Below, piece by piece: positions 24,601-36,267 of a stretch of 64,000 bases of DNA (position 1 is its first letter; every line of letters starts with the position of its first letter). A program made the position numbers and the translations under genes. The DNA is from Lichenostomus cassidix (taxonomy: Eukaryota; Chordata; Aves; Passeriformes; Meliphagidae), in NCBI GenBank assembly GCA_008360975.2, contig CM039184.1:52976797-53040796 (forward strand), given 5' to 3'. The notes beneath the pieces were generated by a model that ran no database searches, was not told where the DNA came from, and saw only the letters and a list, made by a program, of their open reading frames with translations.

Positions 24601-27600
24601 GGAATTATTATTTCTTATTTCCATAGCTGTGCTTCAGTCTTTCTACTAATTCTACTAAGAATTTTCAGAACCACATTAGCTGATGGCAGACTACTCTTTA
24701 CTTCTGATACTCCTTATGAACATAGGCAGAAGGGTCTAAAACCAGTTGTGCATCTTACATCCCCATCCCAAAAAAAGATCTAGTACAGCAGTGAAATTCT
24801 TTCTGGAATCTACACATTTTCAGCTGTGTACTCTTGCACCCAGCATTTTACAAGACCTACACAAGACATAATTCCTGCATCAAAAGTTTAGCATCACAGA
24901 AATGCTGTCTTCACCTGTTCAGTATTCCTGTTCCATACTTAAACTGGAGCAAAAAATAAGTGGTAAATCAAACGAGTTGAGAAGGCCTGTTAAGGATGCC
25001 TGAGGTATGCAATCAGAACATAGAAATTACGTACAGGATTTGATGGGGTGAAGAAGGCAAGGCAAGACAAATGCAACAGATAGAACATTTCAAAAAGAAT
25101 TTACCAAATACATAATGAAACATTTAATCCTAAAATATTCCATTACACTGCAACTCAGATGAAGTTTTGTAAAACACTTCAAAAGCTGAAGTGAATTCAA
25201 GCATAGATTTTGTAACTTCTCTAGTAAATAAATCATCTGCTAGGAAGTCTCAAACCTTCTGAAAGTAATAAATTATTGCTAACAAGGCTATCAAAGATGA
25301 GAAGGAGTTAACACCACCTCCCTTTCCCTGAGTAACATATTAATTATAGCTTCCTAGGTAGTATTACTGATTGGCTGAAACCTTACCCTGCAACATTTTA
25401 AAGCTAAATAACATAGAAAACAAAACTTGAATGCACTTAGTTAGGACTGCAAACATAAATATCAAATTAATTATGCCTTCTGTAGCATTCAAAAAACTTA
25501 GACATTAAAAAATATGGCAAAAATACCTGACTCAAAAAGCACTTAAATTTACATATGAACATATATCCTTGAACAGAATAAAGCACTGCTTTTAGAACAG
25601 TTCTCATACAAAACCAGGAGAGCAATATTTTTTCCCTGCATCTGAACTAAGTTTCTTCTTCGCACTCAGCAGATATCTAACTGACACAGTGAGCGGACTT
25701 AGTGGCAAGGTCCATATGTCCAAACAGCATTTTCTATCTCATGACAAAACAAGTTTAGTCTGTTACAGAAGGAGCTCAGATGCTGACACCTCAAGAGATG
25801 TGAGCTGAATCCTATCCTTAAAGCTTCTGATCAGTAACACCATGGGTATGCCCTTCAACACCTCTGGGCCCTACGAACTCAAAAATGTTCAACAACAAAT
25901 TGAAATAATGCAAACAGGTGAAGCAGGAAAATGCATAGTAAATGCCACCCAAACACGCCTTTCCAACCACGTCTTGAAGTTTGCATGGTCTGAAGCATCA
26001 GCTCCCAAACGATACTGCATTCTCAAAGTCCAGTATAACAACAGTAGCCTTGGCATGTGCAACAGCCATTCAGAAAAGCCAAAAGGAAGCAGCTCACTGC
26101 TGCATCCATCCAGTGTGGGAAGTAACAGCTGCTACTGGTCTGGCTGCTTTCCTCTGCTCTGGGCCCTGTACCCCACCAGTAACCATCACAAATGCTTCAC
26201 CCAGCATTGCAAAAACAAACCTTTCTGCCTGCCCTGCCAAATGCAAATCATTATTTCCCTATTTCCTCTGAAAGGAACAACAACTGAACACGAGCTGGAG
26301 GATGCCTGAAAGCCATCCTTTGGATGGTGACCTCTTAACAAAAACAAAGTATCATTTCTGATAGAAGTATTCAACCCATATTCAGATATTTAGGTCTAAC
26401 AATTGTCTTTAAAATCTTCTAGGTTAGTAATTAAATAATTGAAGTTGTTTTCATTACAATTAAACATCATATTCATTTCAATTGCTAACAGAAAATGACA
26501 ATCTGTAAAATCAAGGGATTTTGCCTATTTAACAAAAATCTAGCTCCAACTTGTACTTTGAAGTACTCTCTGTTTAACAGCAGTCTGAGATAGGCCAAAG
26601 AAGTAGCAAGTTTCAAAATATCTCCAAGTGCGAAATCCAAGACTATCAGGTGAGGCTACTTCATAAACTACATGAACACGTCAGAGCCAAAGGCTCACTA
26701 TTCATGCAAATATTACAGGCTACTTACAACTCTTGGGCAAGATGCACAGGACAAGAACAGCATTTACCTCACCTAGCACAACTGCAATACATTGAGAGCT
26801 TCACTATTGGTGTTGCTGCCTGTACTTGACACCAGTATGAATGCCATAATTCACCCTTTAGTGCAGCTCTCACTTACACCTACTCCACATACTAACACTA
26901 AGAAAAGACTCAGGAACTATCCTCTTCACTAGGTATCCAACAACCCTGGGGTTAAGTAGAACACTTTAGAGAAATGCCTTATATGCTTTAGATCCACACA
27001 GTATAGACTGTACTGTAGTCAAGTACAGATGTCAAATTCACTACCTAATCAAACAAAAGGAGCTCTTTGAAATATCCAAGCAGTTGTATAAATGGCAGCC
27101 TCTGTGTTGATCCCAGTACCATAAGCTGCTGTTTTCCATGGCAGTTTACAGCTGGTTTTTCCAATTCTCATCTGTGTGCAGAAAGCAAAAAAGAATTTTA
27201 TATTTAAGTCAGTCTTCTTCAAAATTCTGAATGTAAAACTTGCCAAGAAAAACAATTATAGTTCTGTCTTGATAGTTAAATACATGCTCCTTTCCAGCTT
27301 CTAACCAGTGTCTTACTACATATCCAATTAACATAGGAGAATTAAGCTTGTCCTTTATGATCATTGAAACTACAGCACAGATCTGGAAAAGCAAAGCCAA
27401 CTTTCAGTGCTTCAAACACCATACTTCTCTTAATTTTCATGGGTAACATGTCCTTGTTACCAGCAGAGTGTTTCACTTCCACTTTCATTTCAATTGTGTA
27501 CACCAACAAAATTTTGAAGGAGGCAAAGTGAACTAGACACATTCATGGAACATTTCTGCAGTCAGTTTTCAGAGCAGAACCCACGACAAGACCAGATAGT

Positions 27601-29392
27601 TTCACTTCAAGTAATCACAATCATTGAGAAGCAGTGAAACAATTATTTTCATTCCAATAGCCCTTATAAATCTTTGGGGGAAGGGCAGGTGGTGGACTAA
27701 ATAAAAAATACAAGAGGCCACAAAAATGGAGAAGTTAGTTATTTCCCTCAACATCCTACAAATAAGAGTGGCCTGGTAGGAACTACAGAGTAAATGACCA
27801 TTTTCCAAAGCAATTTGGATGACTGATCTTCAAAAATCAGTTGATCAACCTTCAAAATCGTCACTATCACCTAAAACGCTACAGCTGCCTAAAATCTCCA
27901 CCCACAGTCAGATGTGAAGGTAAAAGACCAAAGACAGCAAGGCATGATATCTACACTTTAAGCAGTTACACTATTATTGTATTCTGAAAACTCAGTATAT
28001 TCAGTCAGTATGCTTAGTCCTCTGCTTAAAGTCTTCTCAAACACTTCACAAACCCCAAAAATACAGTATCAAAACAACAAATGACCACAATTAAGGAACC
28101 ACTTATTAAAACATTTCTACTAAGTGTAAAAAACATCTATTCAAATGAATAATCGACTGTTACATTCACATTTACAGAATAAAAACAATAATTTGGGCAA
28201 AAAGGCAATGGCTGTCTTGCTCTTTGGCTTCTATAAGAATGCTAATCTGCTGCTTGACAGCCTTTTGGGCACAGAAAGTATGATAAAAGAAAATAAAAAC
28301 CAAAAAAGCCATTGTAATTTCACTAACTTCTGGCAGGAAAGAAATTTTAGTGTTAGGAGACTTCAAACCAACACAAATCAACAGCAGAAACACAGTTCAA
28401 TAACGTCAATTTTAAAAGTGAGTCAATGCCATCAAAAATTTTGCCAGTCCTCAAATTGAAAACACCCAATTAGTTACACCTCCCAGAAACTAACCACACG
28501 AATTATGATGCAGCTTACTACAACATTATGACATTCTTCTTTAAGCATTTCACCTTTATTCTTTCTTCTTTAGCAGTCACTTTAAACATTTGCAGGAAAA
28601 GAAAAATTGAACGCTAATGGAAAGGGCAACTATATTGTCAAATTGTTTTGTCTTAAACAACACAACCACAACTTGCAGTTTCACAGAAGATTAGCAAAAA
28701 CACATGAAATGGCCACACTTACTCAAAGGTGTCTACCCAGTTCAATCTTGCCATGGACCATCTGGCAGCAAATGGTGCAGTTTTAAAAAGGGTGATGGCA
28801 ACAACAATTTTTCCCCAAACAACACATTTTTCTTTTGCAAAACAGTCCACTGTAATGAGATTTCTAGCTCAGTTGTACCTGCTTATGCAGACATGTTCTC
28901 CCACTTCACCCTGCAAATTGGGAAGCAGGGCAGGGATGTATCTATTTTCAAACATTTTGTGGATTTTCAATTAATGCCTCCAGGTCTCATCGAATGAAAA
29001 TAAGTACCAGTCTTCCCATAGTTGCCTGCTTTATAACACTCATTATTTCAAAGAGGTCTACCACACCCTTGCTATCTCCTCCTAAGACTCGAAACCCATC
29101 TGGCTGTCACAGTGCTTTTCCATCCCTCCCTCCACTTTCTTTGCCTTCCTTGCTTCCAGCCCAGTGTTCACTCAACTTTTGCTTAGCTGATTTCAGCATA
29201 TTTCCAGCAAAAAAATGAAACCAACAATTAAATTGAAATAGCTCAGCATGAGGAAGAAGACAGGCTGAAGGCCTAAAAAGCAGCTACCTTTAGCTTCTGA
29301 ACTACAGCCATAGGCAAGTCTTTTAATACCAAGTCCTACTTTCTTATCTTACACAAAAATATATATATAAATGCACTGGCAAGCTTGGTTCA

Positions 29393-29532
29393 AGCATTTT
29401 AGCTCAGCTGGTTGGAGCATGGTGCTAATAAAAACAAGGTTGTGTGTTCCATCACCAGATGGGCCAGTTACTTAGGAGTAGGACTCAATGATCTCCACAG
29501 ATCCCTTCTCACCTCACTCAGAATATTCTGCA
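29393..29532 (+). mobile_element. tRNA-Ile-derived SINE with CR1-like tail
   Basis: The first 74 bases align end to end with a tRNA-Ile(AAU) gene: TTAGCTCAGCTGGTTGGAGC is a polymerase III A box, GGTGCTAATAA is the anticodon arm, GGTTGTGTGTTCCATCAC is a decayed B box, and GGGCCA is the 3' end of the acceptor stem. The next ~66 bases (including GGACTCAATGATCT and ACTCAGAATATTCTGC) resemble the 3' end of CR1 LINEs. A tRNA-Ile head with a CR1-like tail is the structure described for the songbird SINE family TguSINE1, which is mobilised by CR1 machinery. Mutations in the stems and B box show it is not a functional tRNA gene. It sits antisense in STIM2 intron 1. The family name is from memory of that structure, not a search. 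Confidence 0.8.
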
Positions 29533-32329
29533 TGTTTCCGTATTTTTTCTAGTTTTGCATATCCTTTCAAGTGACAATTATTAGTATTCTATTTCTCTGT
29601 CTTCATAATTTGTAGTATTTCTTCCTGACCACCAACTAGACTTTTTCCAAAGAACAACACACTATTACTCCCAAATATCTCAAGTATAACAACTAATCCA
29701 AGATCAAATTAATCAGTTAAATTGACTCTAAGTACACACTTAATGGTATGAAAGTACTCATTAAAGTAAGCTCCTTCCTCTTTTCTCTCCCTGCACCACT
29801 CTTTTGCATGTCAACACTACTTTTCATCACCCTGTCACACAGTATCATGAAATACTTTTAGAGACCTCTGCGAGCAACAGCAGCTTATATCAAGTCCCAA
29901 TTCATCATCCTGCTACACACCAAACTTCCATTAATTTCTGACGCTCCATCTGTAACCATCTAGTACTGTGAAGATGAATCCATTTTTTTTTCCATTAAGA
30001 CAACATGGTACCTGTGATTGTCCATCACTGTTTTTAAGAAAATAGTGACTTCTGTGAACATGATCACAGACCAGGTTGCATACAGAGCTTCCACTTCATT
30101 GGAATAAGGAAGTCTTACCACCCATAGACATCAAGAGAAATTAGAGCCTTGACTACTGTTCATAGGATACTATAAACAGACATGAGGCAACATAAAACAA
30201 GCTTCCAAGTGCTTCAGAGACAAAAGAATTACACACCACAGATGCATAGTTTCTTAGGATGTTTACTTAATAAACAAAACAAACTAGTTTTACTTGGATT
30301 CTTTTATAACAGGGTTTAAAAGTACTCAATTGGATGCAATCAGAGCTCAGATAGGTGGGGGTTTTTTGCTTTCAGACATCTACAGCCAAATCAGAATGGG
30401 ACATGTTCTTATTACCCTGTATTAATAAAATCACATTTCATCAGTTTTACTTCATAGAAATAAATAATTATGCCTGGCAAGCAATTTTAATTTTAAGATA
30501 TAAACTCTCCTACAATAAGTCAACAGGCAAAAACCAAATAAGTAACAGGCAAAAACCAGAGGCAACTCCCAAAACAAAGGTCTCACTCCAAACCATCCAT
30601 TTTTCTATAAGCAGTTATTATCATCTACAATAACAAAGCTCTTTAAGAAGCCCTAGTAGCTCTACTGCTAATCTAAAAGCTTCTCTCTGCAAGTGTTAAG
30701 AATAGCTGAAGTATTTGCTTATCAATTTTGAATGTCATTTTTCAGACTCACGGTTGGTAATATCTGAGTAAAACGTTGATTTTTGTGAGTACCCAAGTCT
30801 CTGTGACCCACCTTTCTCAATTGCTATTTACTTGGCATGTGTGGGTTTCCACTAAAATGGTTAATAATACTTTCCTCCAACACTTTTTTCTCCTCACAAG
30901 ACACCGTTGTGAGGAGAATCAAAGACCTGATCCTGATGAAAAAATACCCCAGCTTTTAGCTCCAACAATTCCCCCAAGCAGTCCACCTCCACACATGATA
31001 AGTGAGCAGCCAAACACACAGAACAGGCAGGGAGGGAGAGAAAGCAACAAGCACAAAGGAGGAGCATCCTTTCTGCAGAAGCAGCCCACTGCAAGGTCAA
31101 GTTAAACCAGGCACCAAGTACCATCCTCTGGAGCTGCAGAGCCACAGGTCTCCAACACAACCCCTGCCTGCAACACTAGCGCTGTAAAACCAGTTACAGT
31201 TATAGTGCAGTTTCACAAGACCAAAACAAAAATATTACTTTACTTTAAATGCAGTCTTAGAATTAAATCTCAGTGAATACATAGTACAGGTTCATACACT
31301 GAAGTCAATGGAATCCTTTTCAGTGGCTCTTATCTGTATATTAGACTGCCAGATTATTGTGCTGTTTCCAAAATAACTGGAAAATAACTCTGGCACCGAC
31401 CTTTTCAGTAAATACATTCAGGAAACATGAACCAGGTATGAACAAGAGACTGAGGCAGCCATGTTCCAAAGAAGTACTGGCAAAGTCAAGTTTTTTAAAT
31501 AAAAATTAAAAATAAACTCTGGGAAAGCCAGTACTGTCACTGTGCATTTCATTTGCAACTAAAAATCACAAGTAGGAAAGGATATAAATATACTTTTCCA
31601 TCCTGACACATGACAACATAAATTTTGGAACTATATGATATTACATAGTCTAATTTTCATATTTAGCAAAACAGTAAAAGGTACTTGGCATTAAAAAAGC
31701 AACTTCATTTTCACTTCAAAATAATTTTTAATACTTCAGGTGACAAAAATAACTGAAGCCAGTGGTATTTTCACATAGATATACACTGTTACAGCAAGTT
31801 ACCCTGCAACCTTCTAAATACAGCAATCTAGAATTAAAACTCCAGTAGAAGGAAGACTCCTACTCAGAATAACTATCTTTCATATTTATTTCAAAATCAT
31901 CACAGAACACCTGATTTGCATACGCTTTTTATTTGTTAACAGTATAATATTTGTTTGTTGTTCTTCAAATAATAATACTGTGTAGCATTTCAAAATGAGG
32001 AAAAACTAATCAAGCTTGTCATTTCCAGAGTACTAGAGAGCAGCAACACAAGATGCTTTGCATACGCTTCAGATCTAGATAAACAAACAGAAGAGCCACC
32101 TGCTTAATGCATCTAGTGAGAGCAGGAGGGAGGAATGCATTTCTAGTAAAAGCCTGTGGCTGGGACAAAAAAAAATTCAGTAAATTGACAAAAGTTATTA
32201 CTCAAAGTTTATAATTTCGTGGTGAAGCTCACTCTACAGGAAAACAGAGTAAATCTAAAAAGTAACCACTTATTGGCCATTAGCAAGTGGATTTTTTAGC
32301 CATTCACTCATTCATCAAATGCTACACAT

Positions 32330-32372
32330 ATTTAAAAAAAAAAAAAGAAAAAAGAAAATAAAAATAAAAATA
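32330..32372. repeat. A-rich simple repeat
   Basis: A tract followed by AAAGAAAAT and AAAAT units. Low-complexity sequence inside STIM2 intron 1. Confidence 0.75.
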
Positions 32373-35184
32373 TTCAGGAGTTAGTTCTTGACAAATCTCC
32401 AGGGGAGCCACAAGGAGTTATTTACTATTAAAAATAAAATAACATTTGTGTGAAAATTTGCTTTCTAAATAACACATTTAACTTGCAGAAAACTCTGAAT
32501 TTAAAGTTATTCAGTTCACAGAGCCATTGGATGGAACCGAGAAAAATTGTTCCTTAATCTGTGTACCATTACTGCACACGTTTAATAATTGCATGCAATT
32601 AACCCCTTCCTTTATTCTAAACCACAAAGTGAGAAGTAGCATTCAGACCACACCTTCATGTGTGGAAAGTTTCTCCTTTTAAGGAGAAAGTACACAGAGC
32701 CTAGAAAACCAAAATGTCTTCAGCAAATTTTTATTTAACAAAACTTTTCTTAAAGTAATACTCTATCACAAGGTTTGTTTGCTTTTAAACACAGCTCATC
32801 TAAGTTCTGAGCTGAGCACATGACAATTTCTTACAAATGAACAACAACCACAGAAAAATAGTACACACACAAAAAAAAATCAGGTGTTAAAATTTTAGCT
32901 GGAGACAATACCAGAGGGCTGAGTTGCTGACATGATGGTTTTAAATGATTCATGATGCGCAAGAAAAGGTAGAAAAGAGAAAGTGTTGCCTAGAGGAAAA
33001 GGATCAAAGCTATCTTTGCATTCCTATAAATTTTGAGCTACTGCAGCAGTCAAAGCTTCACACAGTCCAAAAAGCCTCAACAACACTTCCAATTTACACA
33101 AGCTGCTGTGGTGCTGCTTGTGGTTTGCAACACAAGCTGCAGTCACTCAGTGATGGGTTGCCTTCCCACCTCAATATCTAGGAATCGCTGGAGAAGCAAG
33201 ATTCACCTGCAGTAGCATGACACGGTCTGCAGAGAGAGAAAATCTTCCCCTGATATACTTATAAATCTTGGCAAGAGACCACAGGAATGAGATTAAAAAG
33301 GCCAGTGGTTCTTACCTGTTAATTTGAATGCTATTGAACCAAATGAGTCAACAGTTCTGAGTGCTGTGAGCTCAAATTCTTAATTGTTCTGACAAGCACA
33401 TTATCTTCAATTTCCAAGACAAATTATAGTTAGAATTCTAGAGTACATCTCATACAGCTTTAAAGATGCCTCTACCAGGTCTTGGAAAAATGCCATAGTT
33501 TTTTGGGTTTGACAGAAAATGAGCAATCCAGAAGAAAGGGGCAGGGAGAAGAAAGGTATAAATAAACTCCTCAGATAAGTTTGAATCGCTCAGAGAAACC
33601 AAGTAAACAAGTGCAAATTTTCTGACAGTCATCACATTCTGTTTGTGCTGATCCTAAATTCTAACAAGGCATTACAATTTTATTCACCCCTCCCCTTTCA
33701 GATATGCAGTTTCCATAGCAACTGGAGATACTTAGTAGTAACCAAAGGCAGAATAAGATTAAGTTATGTAATAACTTCAAACTCACCTTGGTTGCTAAAA
33801 ATGTGTATGTGCTTATTTTAGGACAACGAACATAGTGGTTATTTATGCTTTACACACGTCCTGTGTGGTCAAGATAAACATCTCAAGTTCCTGTACTTTA
33901 AAAAGCCCATTTCACAGATAGGATGTAACTGACTAATCCCAATGAAGTCTTCTCATACATCAGGATTTCTGCAATAAGTTAGTCAATACTCATGGAAAAT
34001 AATACACTTTTGACTTCTGAAGAGTCTTTGACCACACACTAAAAACTAAAGAAAAAGACTAGTAATTTTCTGAGCTTTACCACATCACAGCTCTTTACTG
34101 TACATTCCTCTCCCTAAATGCTGATTGAGAACGAATACTAAATGCGAAAAAAGATGTACAAGTTAGAGCACACAGCCTCAAAATCAATTAGAAGGATTTC
34201 AAACTGCTAACTTCATACAAATACCAAAAAAACCCCTATATTTTTAGGTGGTTTTCATTGTGTAGTACCATCAGGGGAAATCTTATCCAGATCAACTGCT
34301 CCTGTCACTGGGCACAGTTCTCTTTTGACAAATACATGGCAGCTCAACCTAGTTATGATAGATAAGCATCCCTGGAGTTAGGCAGAAGAAAATGAGTCAT
34401 GCCCAAGTTGCGTAGGACCAGCCTGTCAGAATCTGGTAGGAGATCTTCAGAGAAGGAAAGCTCTCTTCAGAAAGCTTACAGCTGAAAAGGCAACACAGAA
34501 ACCTGCTGATGGAGAGATGACAGAGTTCAAACATTTCAGGGAGTGACACTGGGGGTTTTAAGAAAGGGTCTGCTACATACCACTTCTCTAACACAACAAA
34601 AAAATATCAGCTAAATAACCTGTCTGTATCACAACACTAAGACCACCTTCAGAAGAGAAGAAGGAAAAAAGCTCACAGGACACCAGAAGGTGTAGAACAC
34701 ACTAGCAGAAGCACTGAAGAGTAATAATCACAACACTGGAAGGCTGTAAGGAAAGAAATTCAACTAAGGGCAAAGGAAGTTACAAGTGCTTGATACCTTA
34801 TCTCTGAGTGGGAGTCCAATGCCAGTCAGCTACATAAAGGCCAAGATTTCTCCTGGTTAATTGTTTTTAATATTTGTTTCAAAACCATCTACAAATCTAG
34901 CCATTCACAGCTTTTTTAACTGCATCTCATATTATGACAATGCAACTGCTGACTGAGCTATCCAAACACAGATCCCTCCTGAATTTCTTCTACTTTTCAT
35001 CACCAAAAATAAAAATAAGATAAGAAATTAAAATTTTAATTAAGCTGAGAAACTAATTATATTTCAGAGACAGATGACTGCATGGAGATGCTATGAAAAA
35101 GTAACTGATAGATTGAAGTCAATACCCTTTAAAGGAGACAGGATTTGACATTTCTGTCCTCCCACCAGAAATGGTAAAACCAGA

Positions 35185-35214
35185 TTACAAGGAGTTTAAC
35201 TCAACTCCTTGTAA
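35185..35214. repeat. Perfect 12-bp inverted repeat, 6-base loop
   Basis: The arms TTACAAGGAGTT and AACTCCTTGTAA are perfectly complementary around the loop TAACTC. It could form a hairpin or cruciform, or be a dyad binding site. No run of T or other terminator or RNA-gene signal adjoins it. Confidence 0.8.
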
Positions 35215-36245
35215 ACTGAAGTAATGGAATTAAAAAAAAAAACAACCCTGTAACACTCAGTCTTCATCACTAGGGAAATCTACTAGCAGTTTACTAAGGA
35301 AGCAACAGAAGTCTCATAGTTCACAGACTTTTAAGACCAGTGCATGCCAAAACAGTCATGCAAAAGCATTTTGCTACATGATCAGATTCATCACCCTCTT
35401 CGAATTAGTTCACGACACATGAAGTCTCACACAGAACCACCAAATTTCAAATACATTATTCAAGACCCATAAAGGTCACTGATGCAGTTTCACAGTTACC
35501 TTAGTGATGAAATTCCATGGTCAGCCCTGTTCAGACTATCACCAGGTGTCATCACAGGAAGCAGACCATCCTCACTCCCCTCTCCTGACCCCACCCGCAT
35601 GATCCTCCCTCTTCTTTGCACTGGTGCTGGCCTTAAAGCAAGCCAGGAAACAGTCCGATGAGAAATTCATCCTTTTTCCTGTTACCTGTGGTTCTTGTCA
35701 CTTTCCTGCAAGCCAAAGCAACATTCAGTGCTCATCACAACATTAGGGTCAATCAGGTGGTGCAAAGCCGAAAGGGAGCATGAACTCCTTCCCTCCTTGA
35801 GGGATTTCAGTAGTGGGATGAGCATGCCTACTCCTACTAGTTCTCTTGTAACAATATTGTGTGCACGGCCAGCTGGGGTCAACGCCAAAGAAAAAAAAGC
35901 CCCACTTCAACAGCCACCCACATTAGAACAGCCTAAGCCAATTGCAAAGTTGCAGCTAAAAACACGTTTTCCAGAAACCTTCGCTTCTCAAATGCCAAAG
36001 TCTGATTAATTTGAAGAGCTCAGAGTGTTAAGATGATGGCTAAGTTCCAGAATAGAAATGCAATTAAAAGAGAAATCTTTGAATGACTAAGAAAAAGGTT
36101 ACATTATGTTGTCCATCGTTTCTTTAGTAAATACAATGTAGTGCTGCAGTTAAAACTAGTCTCAAATATTGTAAAACATAATTTGAGAGAAATTTATTAG
36201 CCAAATACAGCTGCAGGTTTTCTGTCTCATCCAAAAGCAGACAAG

Positions 36246-36267
36246 TTAATCCATGATCATGGATTAA
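36246..36267. repeat. 22-bp perfect palindrome with paired TAATCC sites
   Basis: TTAATCCATGA followed directly by its exact reverse complement. Each half carries TAATCC, the core bound by K50 homeodomain factors of the OTX, PITX and Bicoid type. The binding role is inference; the palindrome itself is plain in the sequence. Confidence 0.8.

Noticed and set aside
29393..29466. A tRNA-Ile gene
   Set aside because: The cloverleaf stems and B box are mutated and it is fused to a CR1-like tail, so it is the head of a SINE and not a functional tRNA gene.
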